A stretch of DNA of 9,476 nt. It comes from Acidobacteriota bacterium. GTDB taxonomy: Bacteria; Acidobacteriota; UBA6911; RPQK01; DATIPO01. This document shows positions 1-5,753 of the stretch, in pieces (positions within the stretch are counted from its first letter, which is position 1; each line of letters starts with the position of its first letter). The DNA lies in the NCBI GenBank assembly GCA_028277865.1, contig JANQFM010001016.1, positions 1 to 9,476 of the forward strand, read 5' to 3'. The notes below the pieces were generated by a model. It saw only the letters and a list, made by a program, of their open reading frames with translations. It had not been told where the DNA came from and made no database searches. The translations under genes were made by a program, and so were the position numbers.

Positions 1-533
1 GGGAGGGGATGCGCAGAGACTGCGATGAGGTTGCTGGCTCGCGGCTAGCCATTCAGTCATTCGCTCCGCCGGGGCGGGCCCGACGGTGGCGTTTTGCCAG
101 GCTTACCGCTTCTGCCGGAAAAACGCTGCTATTCCAGCACCATTTCAGGGCGCTTTATGCATGGGGGGCCCGTACCGGTGGCCGCGCCGGGACGGCTTGA
201 CCAGGGACTGATCTCCCTGAACCCTTCGGGGTCGGCCCACCGCCAAGACACGTCGCTTTGCCTTCGGTCCAACGGCAGGAATTCCAGGAGTTGCCGGCTC
301 CGCAGGAGCCCTGGATATTAGCCGGTGGCAGAGCCGCCCTGCGGCGAAGCCACCGGAAAGGCCCAAAGCGTTCGCGCCCTGGAATGGCGCCGGAGAGATG
401 GCTGCCCGTCCGCTCATCTCTCCAAGGCGCATCAGATCTTCGGCCTCTTCCGCCAGGCACCCAGCTTTGCGCAGCCTCGAAAGCGTGCAGCCTTGGAGCT
501 GCCAGGCCGTCAAAAGGAGGGCCGCCCGGGCGA
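1..533. other. Gene-free left margin
   Basis: No reading frame here looks like a real gene. The open frames are Arg/Pro/Gly-rich shadows without recognisable motifs or good ribosome binding sites, and one of them simply runs on as the antisense of the secreted-protein gene at 534-1382. Positions 1-190 show only short GC-rich palindromes, for example CCGCC/GGCGG at 66-77. From about 200 onward the stretch is dominated by stem-loops, described in a separate entry. A 10-bp palindrome (CGCCCGGGCG, 523-532) lies just past the stop codon of the 282-aa gene. It has no loop and only a weak T run after it on the minus strand, so I do not call it a terminator. Confidence 0.5.
202..502 (+). ncRNA. Candidate structured RNA (stem-loop array)
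   Basis: At least seven stem-loops follow one another here. They are CAGGGA/TCCCTG (202-219); ACCC-TTCG-GGGT, a cUUCGg tetraloop (221-232); GGCTCC-GCA-GGAGCC (296-310); CCGGTGGC/GCCACCGG enclosing GCCGC-CCT-GCGGC (322-356); GCGCC+GGAGAGATG pairing with CATCTCTCC-AA-GGCGC (387-430, 14 bp with a 2-nt bulge); GCTTT/AAAGC (464-484); and GCAGC/GCTGC (487-502). In the plus reading, the internal loop of the 322-356 hairpin is AGA opposite GAA, compatible with tandem sheared G-A pairs; this is the only reason for preferring the plus strand. I could not match the region to RNase P RNA, tmRNA, 6S, SRP RNA or a riboswitch class I know. GC-rich DNA forms hairpins by chance, so an RNA is only a proposal. 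Confidence 0.27.
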
Positions 534-1382
534 TCAGGGCCGCTGACGGGGTGGAAAGGGGTTTTGTGTGGTCAGTATCAGCCCCTGCTGGTTGAGCGGC
601 AAAATCGCTATGGGAGGCCGGTCGTTGCTGTCCGGATCCGTCATGTTGCGGGATCGGATTTCAATCGAGCCATCAAAGTTGCCCAGGCTGGGCATGTACT
701 GAAACAAAAACCGGGCCGTCTTTTCGCCAGGCAGGAGATCGATGAAGCTGGTCAGGATGCTGTTGCCGTCGTTGCCGATGGCTTCCAGGGAGATCCTGGC
801 GGGCGGATTGCCGAACGGGTTGAGCAGGGCAATGGCGGTACCCGAAGTGTTCTGTTGGTGGCCGAACAAAGAGGCCGCCGTGACGATCGGGATTACCCGG
901 ATATCTGCTGCCGTCACCAACTGATCGGCAGGGTTGACGATCCGAAAGACCACTTTCGGTCCCACAGCCTGTGCGGTCGATATCTGAGCCCAGCCGATAT
1001 CCAATGCCGTGCCAGGGTTGGGATTGAGGCTCCGAGTTCTGGCGGTACCGGTACCCGGGATTTGAACCGTCAACTCTGCAACCGATTCCGGAGCGGTGTT
1101 GGGCAGGTTCTGCTCGATCAGCCTCAGGGGATCGCCCTCATCACTGAAGGTCCTGATCACGACTTCACTCGTGGTTGTCGAAAGGTTGATAAAGTTGATT
1201 TCGGTCGAGAATTGGTTGCCGATCCCATCGGTGCCGTGCCCAACCTGCGCAACGAAGAAACTGCGCGCGCCCGGCGAGCCAGCCAGGAGATTGTGCGACA
1301 GCAGGATCAGGCATGTCAGGATTAAGCAGCAGGCCAGCCGCGTGCGTCGGCCACTCATTTTTCGACTCTCTTTTCCTTGCAT
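534..1382 (-). CDS. Secreted beta-rich protein of unknown function
   Basis: The 282-residue protein begins with a basic stretch (RRTRLACC, about residues 12-19) and a hydrophobic core (about 17-34), a typical Sec signal peptide with cleavage probable around residues 35-40. The mature part is rich in short beta-strand patterns and falls into two similar-looking halves. The first (about 41-150) contains NQFSTEINFINLS and a DEGDPL turn. The second (about 181-275) contains GTAIALLNPFGNP, LLPGEKTARFL, GSIEIRS and a closing LTTQNP. I know this pattern from unnamed secreted proteins of Acidobacteriota, where it probably forms tandem Ig-like sandwiches; no enzymatic motif is visible. The start at 1382 is chosen because GGAGG lies 6 nt upstream. 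A second ATG at 1358 has a weaker purine stretch. The gene is monocistronic and diverges from the amidase gene. Confidence 0.8.
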   Translation of the reverse strand: MQGKESRKMSGRRTRLACCLILTCLILLSHNLLAGSPGARSFFVAQVGHGTDGIGNQFSTEINFINLSTTTSEVVIRTFSDEGDPLRLIEQNLPNTAPESVAELTVQIPGTGTARTRSLNPNPGTALDIGWAQISTAQAVGPKVVFRIVNPADQLVTAADIRVIPIVTAASLFGHQQNTSGTAIALLNPFGNPPARISLEAIGNDGNSILTSFIDLLPGEKTARFLFQYMPSLGNFDGSIEIRSRNMTDPDSNDRPPIAILPLNQQGLILTTQNPFPPRQRP

Positions 1383-1415
1383 TGGAAGCCTCCGTTTGAT
1401 TTTTGTGCGCCGGCC

Positions 1416-1444
1416 ATTATACGCGCTTCTCCCCAAAAAGTCAG
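1416..1444 (-). promoter_or_regulatory. Sigma70-type promoter of the secreted-protein gene
   Basis: Read on the minus strand, a perfect TATAAT (1416-1421) is preceded by a 17-nt spacer and CTGACT (1439-1444), which matches the TTGACA box at four of six bases. The -10 box lies 33 nt before the chosen ATG, leaving room for a short leader that carries the GGAGG site at 1389-1393. Confidence 0.6.
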
Positions 1445-1584
1445 AAATCCTTCAAGGATGCGGATTCAGAATGGATGCAAGAAGTCTCGTCAGCCTTGCT
1501 GAGGCGCCCGGAACTCAGCTCTGATGAGCAGACAGCCCTTTGTGTTATGTTCAGCTTGGTTGGCCGTGCGAGCCGCTTTTTGCC

Positions 1585-2913
1585 ATGAGCGAAGAGAACG
1601 CGAACAAAAGGGTGGAAGAAGGCGAGTCCGATTCACCGCCCGACAAAGTGCGGCGACAGCTCCTGAAGGCTGGCACCGGCGCCTTGCTGGCGGTTTCAGC
1701 TGCGCTGATCCCCGAGCAGCCGGCCATAGCTGCGGCACTGGACATCAGCAACCGTTTCAGCCCAAAAAACCGCCGCCGTCCCCGCCGCCCCTACACCCGC
1801 TACCTGGTCCTGCACACCACCGAAGGCGGAGAAACCAGTTCGCTGCGAAAGCTGCGCAAACGCGGTGAGGCCCACTATCTGGTCAACCGTCGGGGGAAGG
1901 TCTACCGCATCATCGACAAGAACAAGATCGCCACCCACGCGGGCCGAAGCATGTGGGAGGGCCGGCGCAACGTCGACAACTATTCCATCGGGGTCGAGGT
2001 GGTGGGTTACCACAACAAGGAGCTGACCAGCCGCCAGTACACGGCCTTGCGGGAACTGATCCGGCAGCTGCAGAGCCTTTACAAAATCCCCGACAAGAAC
2101 GTCGTGACCCATTCCATGGTGGCCTACGGTCGCCCCAACCGCTTTCATCGCAGCAACCACCGAGGGCGCAAACGATGCGCCATGATTCTCGCCCGCCACG
2201 ACGTCCGCGCCCGTTTGGGCCTCACAGAAAAGCCCTTGCGAGACCGGGATGTGGAGGCGGGCCGCCTCAAGGTCGCCGATCCCGACCTGCACCGCTACCT
2301 TTACGCCCCCCAGCCGCGCCCTGCCTCGGGCGGCGGGCGGAGAGGGATTCCCCAGGCGCCCGACGAGTCCAACCTGATCAGCAGCAAGCGCAGCGCCTGG
2401 CTCATCGCCCGCGAAGCCTACAACAGCCCCCAAACCGTCTACATCTTCCCGGACGGTTCGCAAAAGAAAGGCAACCAAATCAAGAATTGGGGCCGGATCC
2501 CTGCCGGGACTCGGGTTGTCATTCAGAGGGGCGAGGAATCGCAAGGGCAATTCGAGGGCTTCCGTGAAGTCAGCCAAGCAGCAACTCCTGCTTCGGAACT
2601 GGCCGGCGACGACTACGCGGCTGCAACGACCATCTACTTTCTGCCCAACGGCATGGTCCGGACAGGCCGCGAGCTGCAGCGAAACACTTCCGGGCGCAGG
2701 ACGCTGGACGGCTTGCCTGACGGAACGCGCGTCCTGGTGGGCTACATCTACGGAGGGCATGTCAAGGGCCGTCGGCTGCCCGCCCAGATCGCGGGCATCA
2801 AGTGGAACTACCCCTCGACCTTTTATCGCTTCCCCGGAGGCCGCATCCTCAGCGGTGACGCGGTCGACGCCAGGTCGATCCCCCAGGGCACCCTCATCTT
2901 CTACCAGAATTGA
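1585..2913 (+). CDS. Tat-exported N-acetylmuramoyl-L-alanine amidase
   Basis: Predicted zinc amidase of the Amidase_2/PGRP fold, which cleaves the bond between N-acetylmuramic acid and L-alanine of peptidoglycan outside the cytoplasm. The 442-aa product has a twin-arginine signal (RRQLLK, residues 23-28, then a hydrophobic stretch and AIAA at 47-50). The amidase domain covers about 70-213: YLVLHTTEGG with H77, THAG with H118, NYSIGVEVVGY at 132-142, VVTHS with H176, and RKRC with C198. H77, H176 and C198 fit the His-His-Cys zinc site of the T7 lysozyme/PGRP type. Residues 284-441 hold three copies of a short [T-hY-x-FPxG ... PxGT-x-hhh] module. The chosen ATG gives a compact Tat leader but lacks a strong Shine-Dalgarno site. 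An in-frame ATG at 1540 would add 15 residues and is possible. Function in wall turnover or muropeptide recovery is inferred. Confidence 0.87.
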   Translation: MSEENANKRVEEGESDSPPDKVRRQLLKAGTGALLAVSAALIPEQPAIAAALDISNRFSPKNRRRPRRPYTRYLVLHTTEGGETSSLRKLRKRGEAHYLVNRRGKVYRIIDKNKIATHAGRSMWEGRRNVDNYSIGVEVVGYHNKELTSRQYTALRELIRQLQSLYKIPDKNVVTHSMVAYGRPNRFHRSNHRGRKRCAMILARHDVRARLGLTEKPLRDRDVEAGRLKVADPDLHRYLYAPQPRPASGGGRRGIPQAPDESNLISSKRSAWLIAREAYNSPQTVYIFPDGSQKKGNQIKNWGRIPAGTRVVIQRGEESQGQFEGFREVSQAATPASELAGDDYAAATTIYFLPNGMVRTGRELQRNTSGRRTLDGLPDGTRVLVGYIYGGHVKGRRLPAQIAGIKWNYPSTFYRFPGGRILSGDAVDARSIPQGTLIFYQN

Positions 2914-2986
2914 CTGCCCCCGGATGTCCATTTGCCGGGGCTGGGGAATTCTGCCGACGATTTGATCTCAGCCACGAAACATCGCT

Positions 2987-3024
2987 CCACGGAGTCAAGC
3001 TCCTGTGGTGGCGGCAGCGTTTTT
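2987..3024 (+). terminator. Weak terminator-like hairpin after the amidase gene
   Basis: CCACGGAG (2987-2994) pairs with CTCC-T-GTGG (3000-3008), giving 8 bp with one bulged T and a TCAAG loop. A run of five T follows at 3020-3024, but 11 nt beyond the stem, so it is not a textbook intrinsic terminator. The rest of the 2914-3102 gap, between the converging amidase and desaturase genes, holds two shorter GC stems (CCCCGG/CCGGGG at 2918-2940 and CCGGG/CCCGG at 3056-3070) and nothing else I can name. Confidence 0.28.
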
Positions 3025-3102
3025 CCTCCGGGTCTGGTTGCTAAACACGGCCCGACCGGGACAAGCCCGGCACGTGGCCTCCACCCATCCCGCGATTATC
3101 CG

Positions 3103-4275
3103 CTAACTCGTCGCCTGAAGCTCTTCGTAGACCATGTGAACGAGGATTAGCTGGGCGCGCGAGGCGACTTCGTCCAATTTGGGGATGTGGGCGTACATCT
3201 GTAGAGCACGCCGTTTGAAATCCTCCAAAGTAGGCAGATGCGGCAAATGGGGCAGGGGCAACTCATGCAGGCGCTCTCCGGCCTGTGCACCCGCTTCACG
3301 GACTTTTTGCAGCCATTCCTCGATTCTGGGGGCATGAGGCCGGGCCTGGCGAATCTGTCCAGTGATGGCCTCGATCGAAAAGCTTTCGGCAAGCTGGCGG
3401 GCCACCTGTTCGAGCAAGGCTTGGGGCAGTCGGCGCTCCCCGGCCACCACGTGACGGGGAGGCTCCCTCAAGTCCCACACCAGCCTCATGACCGCCAACA
3501 AGCGCAAAATATAGAATGTCAGGTCAACTTCCCACCAGCGAAAGCCCTGGCGTACGGAGGCGGGGTAAAAATGGTGATTGTTGTGCCAGCCCTCACCCAT
3601 CGTTATCAAAGCCAGCCAGAGATTGTTGCGCGAATCGTCTCCCGTCACATAGCGTTGCTTGCCGATCAGGTGCGCCAAGGAGTTGATGAAGAAAGTGGCG
3701 TGAAAGAGGAACACCGTACTGAGGAAGAACCCTACAAAAAGCGCTGACCAGCCGCCGGCCAGCCAGGTGGCCAAGGCCAGCACGAATACAGGCACAAAAC
3801 GGTGTCGATCCAGCCACACCAGCTCCGGATAGCGGCGCAAGTCCTTGACCAGGCTGTAATCGGTCTTGCCCCTTTTTCGAGTAAAGACCCAACCCACGTG
3901 CGCGAACCAAAGCCCGTGGCGCGCCGGCGAATGCACGTCCTCAATGGTATCGGAGTGGCGATGGTGCCGACGATGGGTGGCTGACCACCACAGGACTCCT
4001 CCCTGGCCTGAACTTTGAGCCAGGAAGGCCAGCAAGAACTGGAAAAGGCGGCTGGTTTTGAAGGACCGGTGTGAAAAGTAGCGGTGGTACCCTGCCGTCA
4101 CGGCCCACATGCGCAAAAGATAGAGGATGCCGAAGAGCATCCAATCCGTCGCCGCAGCGCCGGTCCACAAGATGCCCAGGCAAGCCAGGTGAACCAGCGC
4201 AAAGGGGATCGCCTCGGGGTATACGATGTCCTCGGGAGGATGGGGCTGGGTAGCCGGTGTCTCAGATTGAGTCAA
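3103..4275 (-). CDS. Acyl-CoA Delta9-type fatty acid desaturase with C-terminal tail
   Basis: Membrane di-iron desaturase of the stearoyl-CoA desaturase family, introducing a cis double bond (typically Delta9) into saturated acyl chains and so controlling membrane fluidity. The histidine boxes are complete: HRYFSH (64-69), HRRHH (101-105) and HNNHH (231-235), plus the family's NSLAH with H202 and DDSRNN (213-218). Hydrophobic pairs flank the boxes (about 23-60 and 160-200). The core ends near residue 273. About 117 further residues (274-390) are helical and charged, with a Pro/His/Leu run around 339-350; most bacterial members lack such a tail. The 390-aa start is a TTG chosen because AAAGGAAG lies just upstream. 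A 16-codon extension to a TTG at 4323 would begin on the predicted -10 box. The electron donor is not encoded nearby. The gene diverges from the thiol dioxygenase. Confidence 0.93.
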   Translation of the reverse strand: MTQSETPATQPHPPEDIVYPEAIPFALVHLACLGILWTGAAATDWMLFGILYLLRMWAVTAGYHRYFSHRSFKTSRLFQFLLAFLAQSSGQGGVLWWSATHRRHHRHSDTIEDVHSPARHGLWFAHVGWVFTRKRGKTDYSLVKDLRRYPELVWLDRHRFVPVFVLALATWLAGGWSALFVGFFLSTVFLFHATFFINSLAHLIGKQRYVTGDDSRNNLWLALITMGEGWHNNHHFYPASVRQGFRWWEVDLTFYILRLLAVMRLVWDLREPPRHVVAGERRLPQALLEQVARQLAESFSIEAITGQIRQARPHAPRIEEWLQKVREAGAQAGERLHELPLPHLPHLPTLEDFKRRALQMYAHIPKLDEVASRAQLILVHMVYEELQATS

Positions 4276-4279
4276 AGCA

Positions 4280-4287
4280 CTTCCTTT
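4280..4287 (-). promoter_or_regulatory. Ribosome binding site selecting a TTG start
   Basis: On the minus strand AAAGGAAG is followed by TGCT and TTG. The GGAA core is 5 nt from the TTG at 4275-4273. No ATG or GTG in this frame lies near it before the conserved part of the protein, so this site decides the desaturase start. Confidence 0.55.
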
Positions 4288-4322
4288 CTTTTCTCGCTCG
4301 TCATGGAACGCCAAGACGCCCA

Positions 4323-4351
4323 ATGCTAGAATGCGTTCCCTTAATTCTCAG
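4323..4351 (-). promoter_or_regulatory. Predicted desaturase promoter
   Basis: Minus-strand boxes CTGAGA (4346-4351) and TAGCAT (4323-4328) are separated by exactly 17 nt; each matches the sigma70 consensus at four of six positions. Transcription would start near 4316, giving a leader of about 40 nt that contains the AAAGGAAG site. The -35 box lies inside the 17-bp palindrome at 4341-4357. Confidence 0.4.
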
Positions 4352-4357
4352 AATTAA
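4341..4357. promoter_or_regulatory. 17-bp palindromic candidate operator
   Basis: TTAATTCT-C-AGAATTAA is a perfect 8-bp inverted repeat around a single base. It is strikingly AT-rich for this genome and lies in the divergent region between the desaturase and dioxygenase genes. Its overlap with the predicted -35 box of the desaturase promoter suits a repressor site. The length and spacing fit a dimeric helix-turn-helix regulator. No regulator gene is in view, so its identity is unknown. Confidence 0.5.
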
Positions 4358-4458
4358 TCGCACCTTCGCAGGTCATGGGCAAGCCGCAAGCGTGGGCGCC
4401 CGCTTGCTTGAGGACTTCGGGAATGGGCCGCAGGCAGCCTTCATACTCAACGATGGGG

Positions 4459-4481
4459 GAGCTGCTGACAAGAGGCAGCTC
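4459..4481 (+). repeat. Perfect 7-bp inverted repeat upstream of the dioxygenase
   Basis: GAGCTGC (4459-4465) and GCAGCTC (4475-4481) flank a 9-nt spacer. The repeat directly abuts the possible -35 box of the dioxygenase promoter, so it could be a regulator site or a hairpin that ends transcription reading in from upstream. Nothing in the sequence decides between these. Confidence 0.3.
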
Positions 4482-4510
4482 TTGAAATCAAGGGTTTTGT
4501 CCATTAACGT
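4482..4510 (+). promoter_or_regulatory. Possible dioxygenase promoter
   Basis: TTGAAA (4482-4487, five of six consensus bases) is followed after 17 nt by TAACGT (4505-4510, three of six). The start codon is about 52 nt downstream. The -10 box is poor, so this is a tentative assignment. Confidence 0.27.
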
Positions 4511-4562
4511 AGGCTCTCGACAGTTGCGGGGGATGATCCGTATCACGGGAAAGGAAGGGAAA

Positions 4563-5138
4563 ATGATGAATGCTTGTTGCCTGGCAGGCGCCGAACGGTT
4601 GGTTTCATCGTTGGACCAGGCAGTGCAGTACGATTCGGTCCAGGAAATCACCAACCAAGTCAAAGATTGCCTCAGCAGGTTGATCAGCCAAGGCGAAGTC
4701 TCTTTGCCGGAGGAGGCCTGCCGCCCTCTTGCGGACTGCTACGCACGCCGCCTGGTCCACCGCAGCCCCGACTGGGGCTATGAAGTGATCGCCATGATCT
4801 GGGGTCCGGGGCAGAGGACACCGCTGCACGATCACGCAGGGATTTGGTGCGTCGAAGGTGTCTTCCGAGGCGAAATCGAGGTCTGCCAGTACGATTTGCT
4901 GGAGAGCAGGGGAGACCTGTTTCGCTTCAAGCCTTGCGACGTGGCTCACGCGCACCTGGGGGAGTCGGGCAGCCTCATCCCTCCCTACGAATATCACACC
5001 ATTGCCAACTCCCTGGCTGACCGGACTTCGATCACCATTCACGTCTACGGAGGCGGAATGGACCAGTGCCAGACTTTCATGCCCATGCAGGACGGCTGGT
5101 TCAGGCGGGAACAGAAGCGACTGCAATACCATTCTTAG
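4563..5138 (+). CDS. Cysteine dioxygenase-family thiol dioxygenase
   Basis: Cytoplasmic non-haem Fe(II) cupin predicted to oxidise a small thiol, most likely L-cysteine to cysteine sulfinate, using O2. In the 191-aa product the iron ligands are H89 and H91 (PLHDH) and H145 (YEYH). H160 and Y162 (TIHVY) correspond to H155 and Y157 of mammalian cysteine dioxygenase; the 15-residue H145-H160 spacing is the same. T158 stands where the mammalian triad has serine. C96, five residues after H91, corresponds to Cys93, so a Cys-Tyr crosslink with Y162 is possible. R62 (YARRLV) aligns with Arg60, the cysteine carboxylate contact, whereas 3-mercaptopropionate dioxygenases have Gln. GGAAGG precedes the paired ATG codons at 4563 and 4566; either may be used. 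The open frame reaches back to 4257, but that part lacks conserved sequence and overlaps the divergent desaturase start. Confidence 0.87.
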   Translation: MMNACCLAGAERLVSSLDQAVQYDSVQEITNQVKDCLSRLISQGEVSLPEEACRPLADCYARRLVHRSPDWGYEVIAMIWGPGQRTPLHDHAGIWCVEGVFRGEIEVCQYDLLESRGDLFRFKPCDVAHAHLGESGSLIPPYEYHTIANSLADRTSITIHVYGGGMDQCQTFMPMQDGWFRREQKRLQYHS

Positions 5139-5158
5139 AGCGGCAGCCGGAAGCCGGG

Positions 5159-5340
5159 CTAACCCGGATTTCTCACGGGTTGCCTGCTGCGGAGCCGCCA
5201 GCATCCGCCCTGACTGCGTTGCGCTCCCTCGGCCTGCTCGACGTACGGACAGTACGACTGCGCGGGCCTCGGTCGCGACGCCTTGTCAGGACGGCGCTTG
5301 CGGCCCCTCGCGACGGCAAGCCGTGAGAAATCCGGGCTAA
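5159..5340. repeat. 182-bp dyad-symmetric BIME/MITE-like repeat
   Basis: The left end (5159-5184) and the reverse complement of the right end (5315-5340) agree at 23 of 26 positions and share CCCGGATTTCTCACGG. Symmetry continues inward: CCGCCCTGAC (5205-5214) opposes GTCAGGACGG (5285-5294) with one mismatch. At the tip CGTAC-GGACA-GTACG (5242-5256) forms a hairpin centred on the same axis, near 5249. The left end is itself a small stem-loop (AACCCG/CGGGTT, 5161-5181). It fills the gap between the converging dioxygenase and PilZ genes, as REP/BIME elements or miniature inverted-repeat elements often do, and would fold into a long hairpin in either transcript. The last bases of its right end form the PilZ stop codon. 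I see no open frame or flanking target-site duplication that I can trust. Confidence 0.72.
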
Positions 5341-5753
5341 ACGCCCTCTGCTGTTTCCGATTCGCCTGACTTTTTGCGGGCTTCGATTTGGGCTCGGAAG
5401 AGGAAGCCGATGATTCGGTCCTGTTCTTCCTCATCGATATCGAGGAACCTGATGCCCCCGATATTCAGCTCCTCCTCGGGGGTTTGGATCCATTGCGACC
5501 AGACTATTTCCGCATCGACCTTGATGGGCATCATGCTGGGGAGGTGCAGGCTGATCTGAAGCCGGTCGCCGGCCTGCAGTGCCAGATGGGTTTCGAATCG
5601 CAGCCCGCCTCCGCTGATATCCTGGGTTTGGTGGGTATAAACCTGGTTGGTGGCAATACGTGAATCTTTCGATTCAATGACCGAAAAGGTGAACGGGATC
5701 GAAAGCTTGAGGCGAAAAAACTCGCGCTTGTTTTCCACAACGACTCCCATCAT
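5337..5753 (-). CDS. PilZ-domain protein (c-di-GMP receptor)
   Basis: Single-domain PilZ protein of 138 residues, a usual size for the family. Both parts of the c-di-GMP binding signature are present: RxxxR as R10-E-F-F-R14 and DxSxxG as D45-I-S-G-G-G50. The following strands (LRFETHLALQAGDRLQISLHLP) and the IVWSQW...IGGIRFLDI segment match the usual PilZ barrel. The C-terminus ends in a polar tail (about 128-138). It should act in the cytoplasm, passing the c-di-GMP level to a partner that cannot be named from this sequence; no flagellar, pilus or cellulose genes are in view. The start is the first of two ATGs, with GGAG 5 nt upstream. The stop codon lies in the right end of the inverted repeat, so the original C-terminus may have been altered by repeat insertion. 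Confidence 0.9.
   Translation of the reverse strand: MMGVVVENKREFFRLKLSIPFTFSVIESKDSRIATNQVYTHQTQDISGGGLRFETHLALQAGDRLQISLHLPSMMPIKVDAEIVWSQWIQTPEEELNIGGIRFLDIDEEEQDRIIGFLFRAQIEARKKSGESETAEGV

Noticed and set aside
145..513. 122-codon minus-strand frame as a small gene or pseudogene
   Set aside because: No ribosome binding site or recognisable motif; composition resembles the other shadow frames, and stem-loops explain the sequence better.
258..1325. 355-codon open frame on the plus strand
   Set aside because: Mostly antisense to the secreted-protein gene, which has a signal peptide, promoter and ribosome binding site; the translation is Arg/Pro/Gly-rich with no family features.
1696..2931. 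411-codon open frame on the minus strand
   Set aside because: Antisense of the amidase. Long open antisense frames are expected from the codon use of GC-rich genes, and no motif is visible.
4257..4562. N-terminal extension of the dioxygenase frame
   Set aside because: Overlaps the start of the divergent desaturase and the palindrome; no conserved sequence, and a good Shine-Dalgarno site lies before 4563.
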